Shown in pieces: positions 1 to 8,429 of a stretch of 20,394 nt of DNA. Each line of letters begins with the position of its first letter. Position 1 is the first letter of the stretch. Source of the DNA: Rhodospirillales bacterium (GTDB lineage: Bacteria; Pseudomonadota; Alphaproteobacteria; MPNO01; UBA2964); assembly GCA_002727395.1 (NCBI GenBank), contig PBWY01000082.1:1-20394 (forward strand), given 5' to 3'. The translations under genes were made by a program, and so were the position numbers. The notes under the pieces were generated by a model. It was not told the DNA's origin. It saw only the letters and a program-made list of their open reading frames with translations, and made no database searches.

Positions 1-1019
1 ACGCCCCAGTTGCAGTGAAACATATAAATATAAAACGTAGTATCTCGTTGGTTTCGGATATCTGTGCGGTATTTTCACTGATATTTTTTCTAAAAAGAAA
101 TCATTTTGATATGGTGGTTACGTTAGTTCCCAAGGCGGGTCTAATTGGAATGGTAGCAGCTTGGTTTTGTCGTATTCCTATCAGATTAAATATATTTCAA
201 GGTGAAGCGTGGTCTATAAAAGAAGGGGCTTCACGGCTTTTATTAAGATCGACAGCAACTTTAACGGCTATTTGTAGCACCGATTTATTGGCAGTAAGTA
301 AATCTCAGAGAGATTTTCTTATTAATGAAGGTGTAACATCAGCAAGAAAACTGTCTGTGTTGGGTTCCGGATCAATCGCTGGTGTTGACCTTGGAAGGTT
401 TAAACCTGATAAGGAAATTCGAGCTAAAATACGTAATCAATATAATGTTGCTGAAGAAGATAATCTTCTTTTGTTCGTGGGTCGCATTACACTCGATAAA
501 GGTGTTGTTCATCTGGTGAAATCATTTGCTGAGGTTTTGACTCTTGAACCCAATACTTTTTTGGTGCTTGTGGGGCCAGATGAAGAAGGGTTAACTGAGC
601 AATTAAAGTCCTTTATTAGACATGAAGATCAACACAAATTAATATTTACCGGTTTTTCTCGTGAGCCAGAGAGTTTTATGGCGGCGGCTGATATATTTTG
701 TTTGCCCAGTCGACGGGAGGGGTTTGGAATGGTTGCCTTAGAAGCCGCCGCTTGCGAACTACCTTCCATTGGTACCAATATTTATGGGCTACAGGATGCT
801 ATCGTTCACCAAAAAACAGGTCTCCTCATACCTAGTGGTGATATAGCGACTCTTATAACAGCGTTGAAAACCTTGATTAGGGATCCTGCATTGAGGTCTC
901 GTTTTGGAAGATTTGGCAGAAACCGAGTGCAGTCTGACTTTGAAGCGCATTTGGTGATTGAAAATTACTTAAATTATTTCAGGAAACGGGTGGATGACTG
1001 CTATCGTTTCAAGAGTTAA
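1..1019 (+). CDS. GT4 family glycosyltransferase, 5' end cut by the window
   Basis: This gene encodes a retaining GT4 glycosyltransferase, expected at the cytoplasmic membrane face adding one sugar to a lipid-linked glycan. The first available start codon is a GTG at 15, but the frame is open to base 3 and the residues there (APVAVKHINIKRSIS) align with the region just after strand 2 of GT4 enzymes, followed by a typical PKAGLIGMVAA helix. I therefore read it as a partial gene whose first 40-60 residues lie left of the window. The C-terminal donor domain is complete: a FVGRITLDKG strand, then the EGFGMVALE motif (E-x7-E, nucleotide-sugar binding) and GLLIPSGD. The sugar specificity cannot be read. 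A 136-base AT-rich gap separates it from the next gene. Confidence is high for the family and moderate for the truncation. Confidence 0.9.
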   Translation, partial: APVAVKHINIKRSISLVSDICAVFSLIFFLKRNHFDMVVTLVPKAGLIGMVAAWFCRIPIRLNIFQGEAWSIKEGASRLLLRSTATLTAICSTDLLAVSKSQRDFLINEGVTSARKLSVLGSGSIAGVDLGRFKPDKEIRAKIRNQYNVAEEDNLLLFVGRITLDKGVVHLVKSFAEVLTLEPNTFLVLVGPDEEGLTEQLKSFIRHEDQHKLIFTGFSREPESFMAAADIFCLPSRREGFGMVALEAAACELPSIGTNIYGLQDAIVHQKTGLLIPSGDIATLITALKTLIRDPALRSRFGRFGRNRVQSDFEAHLVIENYLNYFRKRVDDCYRFKS

Positions 1020-1141
1020 TATGGACACACATGTAAATAAAGTTGGTAATTTTTTTGATGTCTGGAAATTATAAAGAGAAACTTTCTAATTGTTTTTGTT
1101 GATGCTTAATAACTTTTTTACTAATAAAAACGTCATAAATT

Positions 1142-1149
1142 AGGAAAGG
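1142..1149 (+). promoter_or_regulatory. Ribosome binding site supporting a TTG start
   Basis: The run AGGAAAGG lies six bases before the TTG at 1156. No in-frame ATG or GTG occurs near the N-terminus of the GtrA-like gene, so this site decides the start. Confidence 0.55.
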
Positions 1150-1155
1150 TGAAAT

Positions 1156-1560
1156 TTGTTTCCTAAAAAGCTATTCAATCAAAAAACAGAAAAGTTGATT
1201 AAGTATCTTGTGGCTGGGGGGTTTAATACGGGGTTAGGCTATACTATCGGTGTTTCTTTTTTGTTTCTTCTGCAAGATATTTTTATAACACCGGTGATAG
1301 GCATCCTTAGCTCAGGCGTTTCTATTACGTGTAATTACTTTATTTACAAATATTTTGTTTTTAAAACAAAAGATAAGGTGACTTGGGAGATAATAAGGTT
1401 TTTTAAAGTGTACGGGGTTTCAACTTTGATTGGTGTATCAGTATTAACTCTATGTTTCGATTACCTCGAACTGTCTATACCCATAAGTCAGGCAATTAGT
1501 ATGTGCGCCGCAATTTCAATATCAGCGGTAGGAAATTTTGTTTTTACATTTAAAAATTAG
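1156..1560 (+). CDS. GtrA-like four-helix membrane protein
   Basis: A 134-residue integral membrane protein of the GtrA/DPMS family (PF04138). Four hydrophobic segments are visible at about residues 15-39, 43-68, 81-104 and 108-131, the usual size and topology for the family. GtrA proteins are thought to assist transfer of undecaprenyl-phosphate-linked sugars across the inner membrane, normally beside a GtrB glycosyltransferase. Here the nearest GtrB-like protein is 16 kb away at 17682, so the pairing is an inference. The N-terminus is lysine-rich (PKKLFNQKTEK), consistent with a cytoplasmic start. Initiation is at TTG, supported by a good Shine-Dalgarno sequence. The following gene begins 47 bases downstream. 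Confidence 0.85.
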   Translation: MFPKKLFNQKTEKLIKYLVAGGFNTGLGYTIGVSFLFLLQDIFITPVIGILSSGVSITCNYFIYKYFVFKTKDKVTWEIIRFFKVYGVSTLIGVSVLTLCFDYLELSIPISQAISMCAAISISAVGNFVFTFKN

Positions 1561-1607
1561 TTTTAAATCATTTTTATTAAAACACTTTATTAGTTGCGGG
1601 AGTTATT

Positions 1608-2924
1608 ATGAGTAGAGCAACAGAAAAAGATGACCGAGAGGAAATCTTCGAACTCGTTAGGAGGTTTGAGAGCAAGCATCGAAAACTGGAGAGCTTTAAA
1701 CCAGGGGAAACAACGATCCCGCCTTCTGGAAAATTAATAGGTCAGGAGGAGCTTATCGCGATGGTTGATGCTTCCTTAGATGGTTGGCTAACGGCAGGTA
1801 GGTACAACAGGTCTTTTGAACGTAACTTTTCTAAATTTCTTGGAGTTAAAAATGTTTTGACAGTGAACTCAGGTTCGTCGGCTAATTTGATCGCATTTTC
1901 TTGCCTAACTTCACCAAAATTGGGTGACAAAGCTATCAGAAAAGGAGACGAAGTTATCAGTGTGGCCGCTGGTTTTCCGACAACTGTCAATCCTATTCTC
2001 CAGTTCGGTGCTGTACCTGTTTTTGTAGACGTTACGATTCCAAGCTACAACATAAATGTTGAGTTAATTGAAGCAGCTATCACTTCGAAAACAAAAGCAA
2101 TTATGCTCGCTCATACCCTTGGTAACCCGTTTAACCTTGAGGTCATTACCACTATCTGTAAAAAATATGATTTATGGCTTGTTGAAGACACATGTGATGC
2201 GCTTGGGTCAACATATAAGGATGAAAAGGTTGGCACATTTGGTGATATTGGAACCATAAGCTTTTATCCAGCTCACCACATCACTATGGGCGAAGGCGGC
2301 GCGGTTTTTACAAATAATGACGAATTAAAAATTATAGCAGAAAGTTATCGTGATTGGGGACGAGATTGTTATTGTCAGCCAGGAAAAGACAATACCTGCG
2401 GTAAGCGGTTTGAATGGCAATTGGGAAACTTACCTTGTGGATATGATCATAAATATACATACAGCCACCTAGGGTATAATTTGAAAATCAGCGACATGCA
2501 GGCAGCTTGTGGCTTAGCCCAATTAAAAAAAATTGAACAATTTGTAAATGCACGCAAGAAAAACTTCAAATTGTTAAAAACAATGCTTGCTAGCCTTGAG
2601 GATACTCTAATTCTTCCGGAAGCAACTGAATACAGCACTCCCTCTTGGTTTGGATTCCCTTTGACCCTCCGCAAAACAGCCCCTCTGACTCGTGTTGAAC
2701 TTATTAATATATTGGAACAAAATAAAATTGGATCGAGACTTTTGTTTGCCGGCAACTTAACAAGACAGCCATCAATGGTTGGGCAGAAGTTTAGAATAGC
2801 AGGTGATCTTGATGTAACTGATACAATTATGAACGATACTTTTTGGGTTGGGATTCATCCCGCATTGACAGATGAAATGTTGGCATTCACGGCCAGTGTT
2901 TTGAAAAAAAGTCTCAGAAATTAG
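1608..2924 (+). CDS. rfbH: CDP-6-deoxy-D-xylo-4-hexulose-3-dehydrase (E1), iron-sulfur PMP enzyme
   Basis: This 438-residue protein belongs to the DegT/DnrJ/EryC1/StrS fold, and specifically to the E1 dehydrase branch (RfbH/DdhC/AscC). E1 uses pyridoxamine phosphate and a [2Fe-2S] cluster to remove the C3 hydroxyl of CDP-4-keto-6-deoxyglucose, giving 3,6-dideoxyhexoses such as abequose, paratose, tyvelose, ascarylose and yersiniose. Two diagnostic features are present. First, the PLP lysine is replaced by histidine in SFYPAHHITMGEGG (H223). Second, the cluster ligands fit C-x57-C-x-C-x7-C exactly (C196, C254, C256, C264). A GGGAG ribosome site precedes the ATG. The next gene, 56 bases on, is the 4,6-dehydratase making its substrate. 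The partner reductase E3 (DdhD/RfbI) is not in the window. The identification is firm. Confidence 0.96.
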   Translation: MSRATEKDDREEIFELVRRFESKHRKLESFKPGETTIPPSGKLIGQEELIAMVDASLDGWLTAGRYNRSFERNFSKFLGVKNVLTVNSGSSANLIAFSCLTSPKLGDKAIRKGDEVISVAAGFPTTVNPILQFGAVPVFVDVTIPSYNINVELIEAAITSKTKAIMLAHTLGNPFNLEVITTICKKYDLWLVEDTCDALGSTYKDEKVGTFGDIGTISFYPAHHITMGEGGAVFTNNDELKIIAESYRDWGRDCYCQPGKDNTCGKRFEWQLGNLPCGYDHKYTYSHLGYNLKISDMQAACGLAQLKKIEQFVNARKKNFKLLKTMLASLEDTLILPEATEYSTPSWFGFPLTLRKTAPLTRVELINILEQNKIGSRLLFAGNLTRQPSMVGQKFRIAGDLDVTDTIMNDTFWVGIHPALTDEMLAFTASVLKKSLRN

Positions 2925-2980
2925 AGTATATTAAGAGAGATATATAAGTTGGTTTAGGGAAAAAAAGAAAATTTGGGTTC

Positions 2981-4054
2981 ATGGATTTGAGTTTCTGGAG
3001 AAATAAATCAGTTTTTATAACGGGTCACACCGGCTTTAAGGGGTCGTGGTTAACTTTTTGGTTGCATCAGCTCGGTGCAGTTGTCAAAGGATATGCATTG
3101 GCACCAACGTCGTCACAAACGTTATATGAAAGTCTATCGCTGGATAAGAAAATCACATCGGTTTTTTCTGATATTTCAGATTTGCCATGTTTGCAGAAAG
3201 AGATAAATTTATTTCAGCCAGAAATTGTTTTCCATCTAGCAGCCCAGCCATTGGTCCAATATTCTTTTCATGATCCATATGAGACCTTTAAAACAAATGT
3301 TTTGGGAACAGTCAGTTTGCTTGAGGCTGTTCGCCACTGCCCATCTGTTCGAGCTGTAGTGGTTGTTACGACGGATAAATGCTATCAAAATAATGAATGG
3401 GTCTGGCCTTATCGAGAAAATGATCGGCTCGGTGGTGATGATCCTTATAGCAGTAGTAAGGCATGTGCGGAGTTAGCCACAGATGCGTTCTATAAATCTT
3501 TCTTTTCCTCTGATTTGGAGAATAAAAATACCTGCGCAGTTGCTTCGGCGCGGGCGGGCAATGTAATTGGCGGTGGAGACTGGGCAGAAAAGCGGTTGAT
3601 ACCTGATTTAATAAGGTCCATTGAAAATGGAAATAGTTTAATATTACGTAATCCAATGGCCACTCGGCCGTGGCAATTTGTACTAGAGCCACTAAGAGGA
3701 TATCTAAAGCTGGCGCAACAGTTATTCAAGAATGGCAAAAAATATTCTGGTGGATGGAACTTCGGCCCTCGAGAAAACGAGTCTCAACCCGTAGAATGGG
3801 TGGTGAACCAATTGTATGAGGCACTTGGTGTATCTTGTGAATGGGAAATCTCCGAAGAGAAACATTTTAAAGAAAAACAAATGTTGTGCCTTGATATCTC
3901 CAAGGCTGAACAGGCGCTCGAATGGGTGCCTGTGCTTTCGATAGCCGAAAGCATAAAATATACTGCGGACTGGTATGCCTGCTATCTATCCGGTGGTGAT
4001 TTGCTTAAAATAACAAAAAACCAAATTGAATCCTATGAAGGGTTTTTAAACTAA
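2981..4054 (+). CDS. rfbG: CDP-glucose 4,6-dehydratase
   Basis: A 357-residue extended SDR enzyme converting CDP-glucose to CDP-4-keto-6-deoxyglucose with bound NAD, the second step of the CDP-deoxyhexose pathway. The N-terminal Rossmann motif is TGHTGFKG at residues 14-21, in the family-typical context FWRNKSVFITGHTGFKGSW. The active site is complete: TTDK at 130-133 and the Tyr-Lys pair Y156/K160 within DPYSSSK. Length matches the family (about 355-360). It follows rfbH directly on the same strand. The cytidylyltransferase that supplies CDP-glucose is encoded far away and inverted at 16201-16965, an unusual separation. The ribosome binding site before this ATG is weak, only a G-rich patch. 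Confidence 0.95.
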   Translation: MDLSFWRNKSVFITGHTGFKGSWLTFWLHQLGAVVKGYALAPTSSQTLYESLSLDKKITSVFSDISDLPCLQKEINLFQPEIVFHLAAQPLVQYSFHDPYETFKTNVLGTVSLLEAVRHCPSVRAVVVVTTDKCYQNNEWVWPYRENDRLGGDDPYSSSKACAELATDAFYKSFFSSDLENKNTCAVASARAGNVIGGGDWAEKRLIPDLIRSIENGNSLILRNPMATRPWQFVLEPLRGYLKLAQQLFKNGKKYSGGWNFGPRENESQPVEWVVNQLYEALGVSCEWEISEEKHFKEKQMLCLDISKAEQALEWVPVLSIAESIKYTADWYACYLSGGDLLKITKNQIESYEGFLN

Positions 4055-4116
4055 TACTTGCTGAAAATTCGGTTAAAAGCCTGACTTTGATATTTTTAAG
4101 AAAGAGTTATCTATTT

Positions 4117-4821
4117 TTGTCGGAAAACATTATTAAAGATTTGGTTATTTATGACCTTGATGGAACGTTGGTTGATAGTGCGATCACTGTTACTAAAATA
4201 TTGAATACTATGCGGCAAACTAGGGGTTTGCCTGTCCTCGATAAAAAATCCGTTAGACCTTTAACCGCATTAGGCGGAAACAAAATGATTAAAATGGCCC
4301 TACAATGTGAAAATGGTGATATTGATAGGTTGTTATTGGAATTCAGAGGTATGTATTCTCAGGCAAAAATTGGTCAAGAAACAATTTTTGATGAGGTTTT
4401 AGAAACTCTCGAGATTATCAAAAGACATGGGTGTTTATTATCAATATGTACAAATAAGCCTAGGCACTTGGCAATTAAAACTTTGGAAGACTTGAAGCTA
4501 AGATCATTCTTCGATGCGGAATTATGTGGAGGTGACATTCAGAATCTGAAACCCGCACCTGACCCTTTGCTAGAGTTGACTAGAAAATTTAATGTAAATA
4601 CTAAAAATTGCTGTTTCATAGGAGATACAGTAGTAGATTATGTAGCTGCAAAAAAAAGTGAGATAGATTTTCTATACTATGATAGCGGATATGACGAGCA
4701 TTTGAATGATTTATATAAGCCAGTAAGAATAACTAGGCATAGAGAAGCTTTGCCGTATATCCTATCGGATCAACGCATCACTAGTTTTTACAGAGAAGGT
4801 GAATCAAATGAAGGACGTTAG
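4117..4821 (+). CDS. HAD superfamily phosphatase, phosphoglycolate-phosphatase-like
   Basis: A haloacid-dehalogenase-fold hydrolase. All four HAD motifs are seen: DLDGT (nucleophile D13 and acid D15 counting from the start used here), TNK at 112-114, K145 in LKPAPDP, and GDTVVDY at 169-175. A helical cap sits between motifs I and II, as in phosphoglycolate phosphatase-like enzymes. The start is uncertain: I chose TTG at 4117, which has AAGAAAGAG ten bases upstream and puts 12 residues before the nucleophile; TTG at 4087 is the alternative. Its 3' end overlaps the NeuB-like gene by 14 bases, so the two are probably translated together. By analogy with bacterial nonulosonate-9-phosphate synthase/phosphatase pairs, it may dephosphorylate the NeuB product; that is inference. 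Confidence 0.85.
   Translation: MSENIIKDLVIYDLDGTLVDSAITVTKILNTMRQTRGLPVLDKKSVRPLTALGGNKMIKMALQCENGDIDRLLLEFRGMYSQAKIGQETIFDEVLETLEIIKRHGCLLSICTNKPRHLAIKTLEDLKLRSFFDAELCGGDIQNLKPAPDPLLELTRKFNVNTKNCCFIGDTVVDYVAAKKSEIDFLYYDSGYDEHLNDLYKPVRITRHREALPYILSDQRITSFYREGESNEGR
4793..4801 (+). promoter_or_regulatory. Ribosome binding site inside the HAD gene that sets the NeuB-like start
   Basis: GAGAAGGTG lies within the 3' end of the phosphatase gene and six bases before the ATG at 4808. A GTG at 4799 overlaps this site itself, so ATG 4808 is the likelier start. Confidence 0.5.
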
Positions 4822-6310
4822 TAAAAAGCCATTAATTGTTTTGGAAATGGCTAACAACCATATGGGTGATGTTTCTCACGGTAAGGCTTTGATTTCCGCA
4901 CTCGCAGAGGTTGTAAATCCTCTTCGATCGGTTTTTGACTTTGCGATCAAATATCAGTTTAGAGAATTAGATACATTTATTCATCCAGAATTTAAGGGTT
5001 CAGACTTAAAATTTGTAAAACGTTTTGAAGAAACCACTTTAACTAAATCCCAGTGGAATGATCTAATCGGCTTTGGACGAGATAAAAATTTCTTGCTCAT
5101 TGTTACGCCTTTTGATGAGCCTTCGGTTGATAGGGCATTGAGCTATGATATAGATATAATGAAGATCGCGAGTTGTTCCCTAGCCGATTGGCCTTTGCTT
5201 GAATCGATTGCCGAAGCCCAGCAGGAGGTTATATTTTCTACAGCTGGAGCAAATATTGGTTCTATAGATAATATGGTGTCTTTTTTTTCGAACCGCAACA
5301 TAGAAACGTCTTTGATGCATTGTGTCGGTCTGTATCCCACTCCCTTCGAAAATTTAAATATCGGTCAAATCGCATTTTATTCAAAAAGGTATCCAGAGAT
5401 AAGATTGGGATACTCAACACATGAAAATCCATCGCTGACTGAAACTGGTGCGCTTGCATTTGCATTAGGGGCAAGGGTTTTTGAAAAACACGTCGCTTTG
5501 CCAACCGACGCTTATGATAAGAATGATTATTCTGTGACACCTAATGAGCTAAAGTCTTGGCTTGAAGCGTTGGAACGTGCTGTGGTGAGCATTGGTCAGT
5601 CGGAAGATAAGGTGATAAACCAGAGTAATGAAGTTTTATCTCTGCGCGACTTGCAAAGGGCAATGTTTGTAAAGAAAGACATGGCTGCAGGAATGACTTT
5701 GTCGAAAGATGATTTATATTTTGCAATTCCCTACAACAAAGGCGGATATGTAGCTAATGATTTTTCTAAATATTCGAAGTTTATCACTAGTAAACCGATA
5801 AAAGCAGACCAAGCGGTCGGTGAAGATAATTGTATTATAGAGAATTTGCGCAAGGACATCCTTGAAGCTGTGAACGACATTTCCGATTTCGTTAGAAAGT
5901 CCGGCGTAGTTATACCAGAAGGGTCCGCTTTGGAAGTATCGCATCATTATGGAATTGAAAATTTTCGGAAGACAGGTCTCGCTATGGCTACGGTTGTTAA
6001 TGAAGAATACTGCAAGAAAGTCTTGGTAATGTTGCCGGGGCAGTCTCACCCTGAACAATATCACAAAAAGAAAAAGGAAACCTTTCATGTGGTTTACGGG
6101 ACAGCTGATCTCCAGCTAGATGGTGTAGATTCGGTTATCAAAACAGGTGATGTAGTGACTATCACCCCCGGGGTCAGGCATGCTTTCTCGACACATGAAG
6201 GCTGTGTGATTGAAGAAATATCGTCCACACACTATGCTGACGACTCTTACTATAGTGATCCAACAATAGCGAAGAATAAAAACCGCAAGACATTTGTAAA
6301 CTTTTGGTAA
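4808..6310 (+). CDS. NeuB/SpsE-type sugar-acid synthase with SAF-like and C-terminal cupin domains
   Basis: A 500-residue three-part protein. Residues 10-260 form a NeuB-type TIM barrel, the fold that condenses phosphoenolpyruvate with an aldose to make nonulosonic acids: EMANNH at 13-18, KIASC near 119, HC in LMHCVGLYPTP at 171-172, GYSTHE at 201-206 and EKHVAL at 226-231 match the family's metal and phosphate positions. Residues 278-348 look like the antifreeze-like SAF domain that caps NeuB active sites. Residues 377-500 are a cupin with HPEQYHKKKKETFH, a later histidine in TPGVRH and EEISSTH, suggesting bound metal and a sugar isomerase or binding role. Classical NeuB is about 350 residues, so the cupin is an extension. 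No cytidylyltransferase (NeuA) or epimerase (NeuC) is nearby. The substrate is unknown. Confidence 0.88.
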   Translation: MKDVSKKPLIVLEMANNHMGDVSHGKALISALAEVVNPLRSVFDFAIKYQFRELDTFIHPEFKGSDLKFVKRFEETTLTKSQWNDLIGFGRDKNFLLIVTPFDEPSVDRALSYDIDIMKIASCSLADWPLLESIAEAQQEVIFSTAGANIGSIDNMVSFFSNRNIETSLMHCVGLYPTPFENLNIGQIAFYSKRYPEIRLGYSTHENPSLTETGALAFALGARVFEKHVALPTDAYDKNDYSVTPNELKSWLEALERAVVSIGQSEDKVINQSNEVLSLRDLQRAMFVKKDMAAGMTLSKDDLYFAIPYNKGGYVANDFSKYSKFITSKPIKADQAVGEDNCIIENLRKDILEAVNDISDFVRKSGVVIPEGSALEVSHHYGIENFRKTGLAMATVVNEEYCKKVLVMLPGQSHPEQYHKKKKETFHVVYGTADLQLDGVDSVIKTGDVVTITPGVRHAFSTHEGCVIEEISSTHYADDSYYSDPTIAKNKNRKTFVNFW

Positions 6311-6420
6311 TATTCTAGTGTTACTTAAAGTTCTTTCGGTTTTTTACAGCCAAACCAATTAAATTGTTTTTATTGTTGACAACCTGACTTAAAATTTCTG
6401 CTTGGTAAGTTCCCTAATCC

Positions 6421-7437
6421 ATGAATGATTTTAATTCCAAATTTTCAATTTGTATCCCATGTTATGATGATCTTGGAGGACTTCGCGAGACATTAAATAG
6501 TGTTCTAAGACAATTAGACAGTGACAAAGAAGGTCAATTTTGTATCGTTATTGGTTTAAACGATTGTAGGTTTAGTGAAAAAGACGCGTTAGCTGGACAA
6601 CCTTCAAATAAAGGTGTCAGATTAAGATTTTTTAAAACTGAGAAATATCTTGAGTATGACGCTTCAATAAAATTTGTACTCTCAAAGGTTAAAACTGATT
6701 TTTGTCTTCTTATTGGATGCGGCGAGCGCGTATTGCCAAACTTTTCCCACGCGCTTCTGACGTTTCAAGATAACCAACTAGACTTCGGTCTGCTCACGGT
6801 TTGGCACCAGAAAAAGGGTGGTAGTTTAAAAAAAAAACATACACGCGGTGTTTGGAGTGGCATACCACTAGGAACATTTAATAAAATGGTTTCAGGTCAT
6901 TTATTCCGTACCGAATTTCTTCAAAACCTTCTTTCAACCAATTCGCTCATCACCCTTGAATGGGCTCACATTGAGATTGCTCTTTTGGTCCAGTCGGAGA
7001 GCCGGAATGAGGCTGTAGGATATGAAGAACCGACAATTGTACGATTTGATGAAGAACAAGGTTGGTGGAGTGAAGTGGATATTTACAAGCAGTATATAGA
7101 ATATTGTGATTTATTGTTAACCTACAATGAACGTTATCCAAAGTTGGTTTATGTCAAGAAAGAGTTAAAAAAGGCATATTGGATACGCCTGTTATTAATG
7201 ATTTTACAAGCGCGATCTAATGGTCTAAGGGAAGCCCCTTTATTTTTTCGTGACTGGATTAATCTTAATTGCAAAGGCAGGTTTCATCGCTTGGTAATGA
7301 CATCCGCTTTATGGACTCCGGCAAAGATGGCGGCTGCATTCATGGTGCTTGCGAATTGGATGCTCGAATTCAAAAAAACGATAAATTCCCTAATGTTTCC
7401 AATAAGGTTTAAGGCTTTTATCGTTGATAAAAAGTAA
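6421..7437 (+). CDS. Probable GT2-like glycosyltransferase, divergent
   Basis: A 338-residue protein whose N-terminus (FSICIPCYDDLGGLRETLNS) matches the nucleotide-binding start of GT-A fold family 2 transferases. The overall plan, with a mid-protein GHLFRTEFL segment, recalls abequosyltransferase-like RfbV proteins; this resemblance is from memory and weak. The place where family 2 enzymes carry a metal-binding DXD reads IGCGERVLP (residues 98-106) and has no aspartate. The C-terminus is basic with an amphipathic or weakly hydrophobic stretch (AAAFMVLANWMLEF). An in-frame TAA lies two codons before the ATG, which fixes the start, although no clear ribosome site precedes it. It ends two bases from the opposing gene. 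It could be a nucleotide-sugar transferase with altered metal dependence, or inactive. Confidence 0.65.
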   Translation: MNDFNSKFSICIPCYDDLGGLRETLNSVLRQLDSDKEGQFCIVIGLNDCRFSEKDALAGQPSNKGVRLRFFKTEKYLEYDASIKFVLSKVKTDFCLLIGCGERVLPNFSHALLTFQDNQLDFGLLTVWHQKKGGSLKKKHTRGVWSGIPLGTFNKMVSGHLFRTEFLQNLLSTNSLITLEWAHIEIALLVQSESRNEAVGYEEPTIVRFDEEQGWWSEVDIYKQYIEYCDLLLTYNERYPKLVYVKKELKKAYWIRLLLMILQARSNGLREAPLFFRDWINLNCKGRFHRLVMTSALWTPAKMAAAFMVLANWMLEFKKTINSLMFPIRFKAFIVDKK

Positions 7438-7439
7438 TT

Positions 7440-8414
7440 TCATTTAAAAAAACTTCTAAATTGTTTTTGATAACTAAAATTAGCTACCGCTAATGTGCCA
7501 TTATTTCCTATTTTTTCCACGTCAACTTGGTTAAGTGATTTGATAATATATGGAATTTCATCAATCGTTGGATACAGAATGATGTCTTTACCTATGTGGA
7601 ATATATTTTCTAATCCATTGCAATAGAAACTAACTTGGCAAGCACCAAGTGCCGCAATTTCCATATGTCTCGCTTTAAATTGCTCTATTTTTTTTCCTGA
7701 TTTAAAATTACGAGCGATAGATAGCGGTCTTTTTATTAAGTGACGTAGATCCCATTGAACTGAATTACTTAGATTTAATGAAATTTTAGATCGACCGATG
7801 ATATTGAGAAAGCCATCCGGGCTGAGTGGTCCGTTTGGCCAACCAACACCATAACAGGTAACGTTTATCCCACTTTTCTCAATTTGATCAATAACGAACT
7901 GACGGTAATCGTTGCGAGCGCCGACAAAAGAAACATCAATATCCCGGTCGGGAAAAGGTCGCCGTGCTGCGTCCGTTTGATCGGCGTCATAGCCAAATGG
8001 AAAGTATCTAACCTTTTTAGCGAGCCTTTTTTTATATCTCCATTTGAATTGCGGGTCACTAGTGGTAAACCAATCGCAATAACTATGATAGGCATAGACC
8101 AAGTCCTGTCTCCATGTGTCGTCTAGATAAAAAATCCCTATATCGGCATATTGTCGAATTTTTCCAAAAACTTCCGGGCCAATAACTCCTAAAAATGGAA
8201 TATAAAGCACCCACGGGCGCTGTGTAACTTTTAAAGATGAAAGGTGTGAAATTAAATTTTCAATCCCCAATGGTTGGTAAACATCAATAAAAATAGCATT
8301 CGGATATACAGATTTTAGTGATTTGTATATGGTTTGGTACTCGTATGAGACACCATTGCTCTTTTTATTATATGCATACTTGGCGGATGCACATATTATA
8401 GGACGGTTTTCCAT
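7440..8414 (-). CDS. CgeB-like glycosyltransferase (GT-B, Glyco_trans_1_2)
   Basis: A 324-residue GT-B protein. The C-terminal half starts with VSFVGARNDYR (161-171) and contains KARHMEIAALGAC at 247-259, the hallmark of the Glyco_trans_1_2/CgeB group, where the glutamate contacts the nucleotide sugar and the next stretch (LENIFHIGKDIILY) follows the usual pattern. The N-terminal half (MENRPIICASAKYAYNKKSNG) is a divergent acceptor domain. No membrane segment or signal peptide is seen. It lies 15 bases downstream of the GT2 gene on the same strand, making a two-gene minus-strand unit. The sugar added is not predictable. Its 3' end almost touches the plus-strand gene ending at 7437. Confidence 0.82.
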   Translation of the reverse strand: MENRPIICASAKYAYNKKSNGVSYEYQTIYKSLKSVYPNAIFIDVYQPLGIENLISHLSSLKVTQRPWVLYIPFLGVIGPEVFGKIRQYADIGIFYLDDTWRQDLVYAYHSYCDWFTTSDPQFKWRYKKRLAKKVRYFPFGYDADQTDAARRPFPDRDIDVSFVGARNDYRQFVIDQIEKSGINVTCYGVGWPNGPLSPDGFLNIIGRSKISLNLSNSVQWDLRHLIKRPLSIARNFKSGKKIEQFKARHMEIAALGACQVSFYCNGLENIFHIGKDIILYPTIDEIPYIIKSLNQVDVEKIGNNGTLAVANFSYQKQFRSFFK

Positions 8415-8429
8415 TTTAATATAATCTTG

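Noticed and set aside
3366..3738. Antisense open frames inside rfbG
   Set aside because: They lie wholly opposite a well-supported gene and have no recognisable domain.
6356..6366. Palindrome CAATTAAATTG followed by a T-run, possible terminator
   Set aside because: The stem is nearly all A/T with a one-base centre, too weak for an intrinsic terminator in AT-rich DNA.
6376..6381. Perfect TTGACA upstream of the GT2-like gene at 6421
   Set aside because: No reasonable -10 box at 16-18 bases; the sequence there is TGCTTG. Not reported as a promoter.
7884..8126. Plus-strand open frame opposite the CgeB-like gene
   Set aside because: Shadow of the minus-strand glycosyltransferase, whose motifs are clear.
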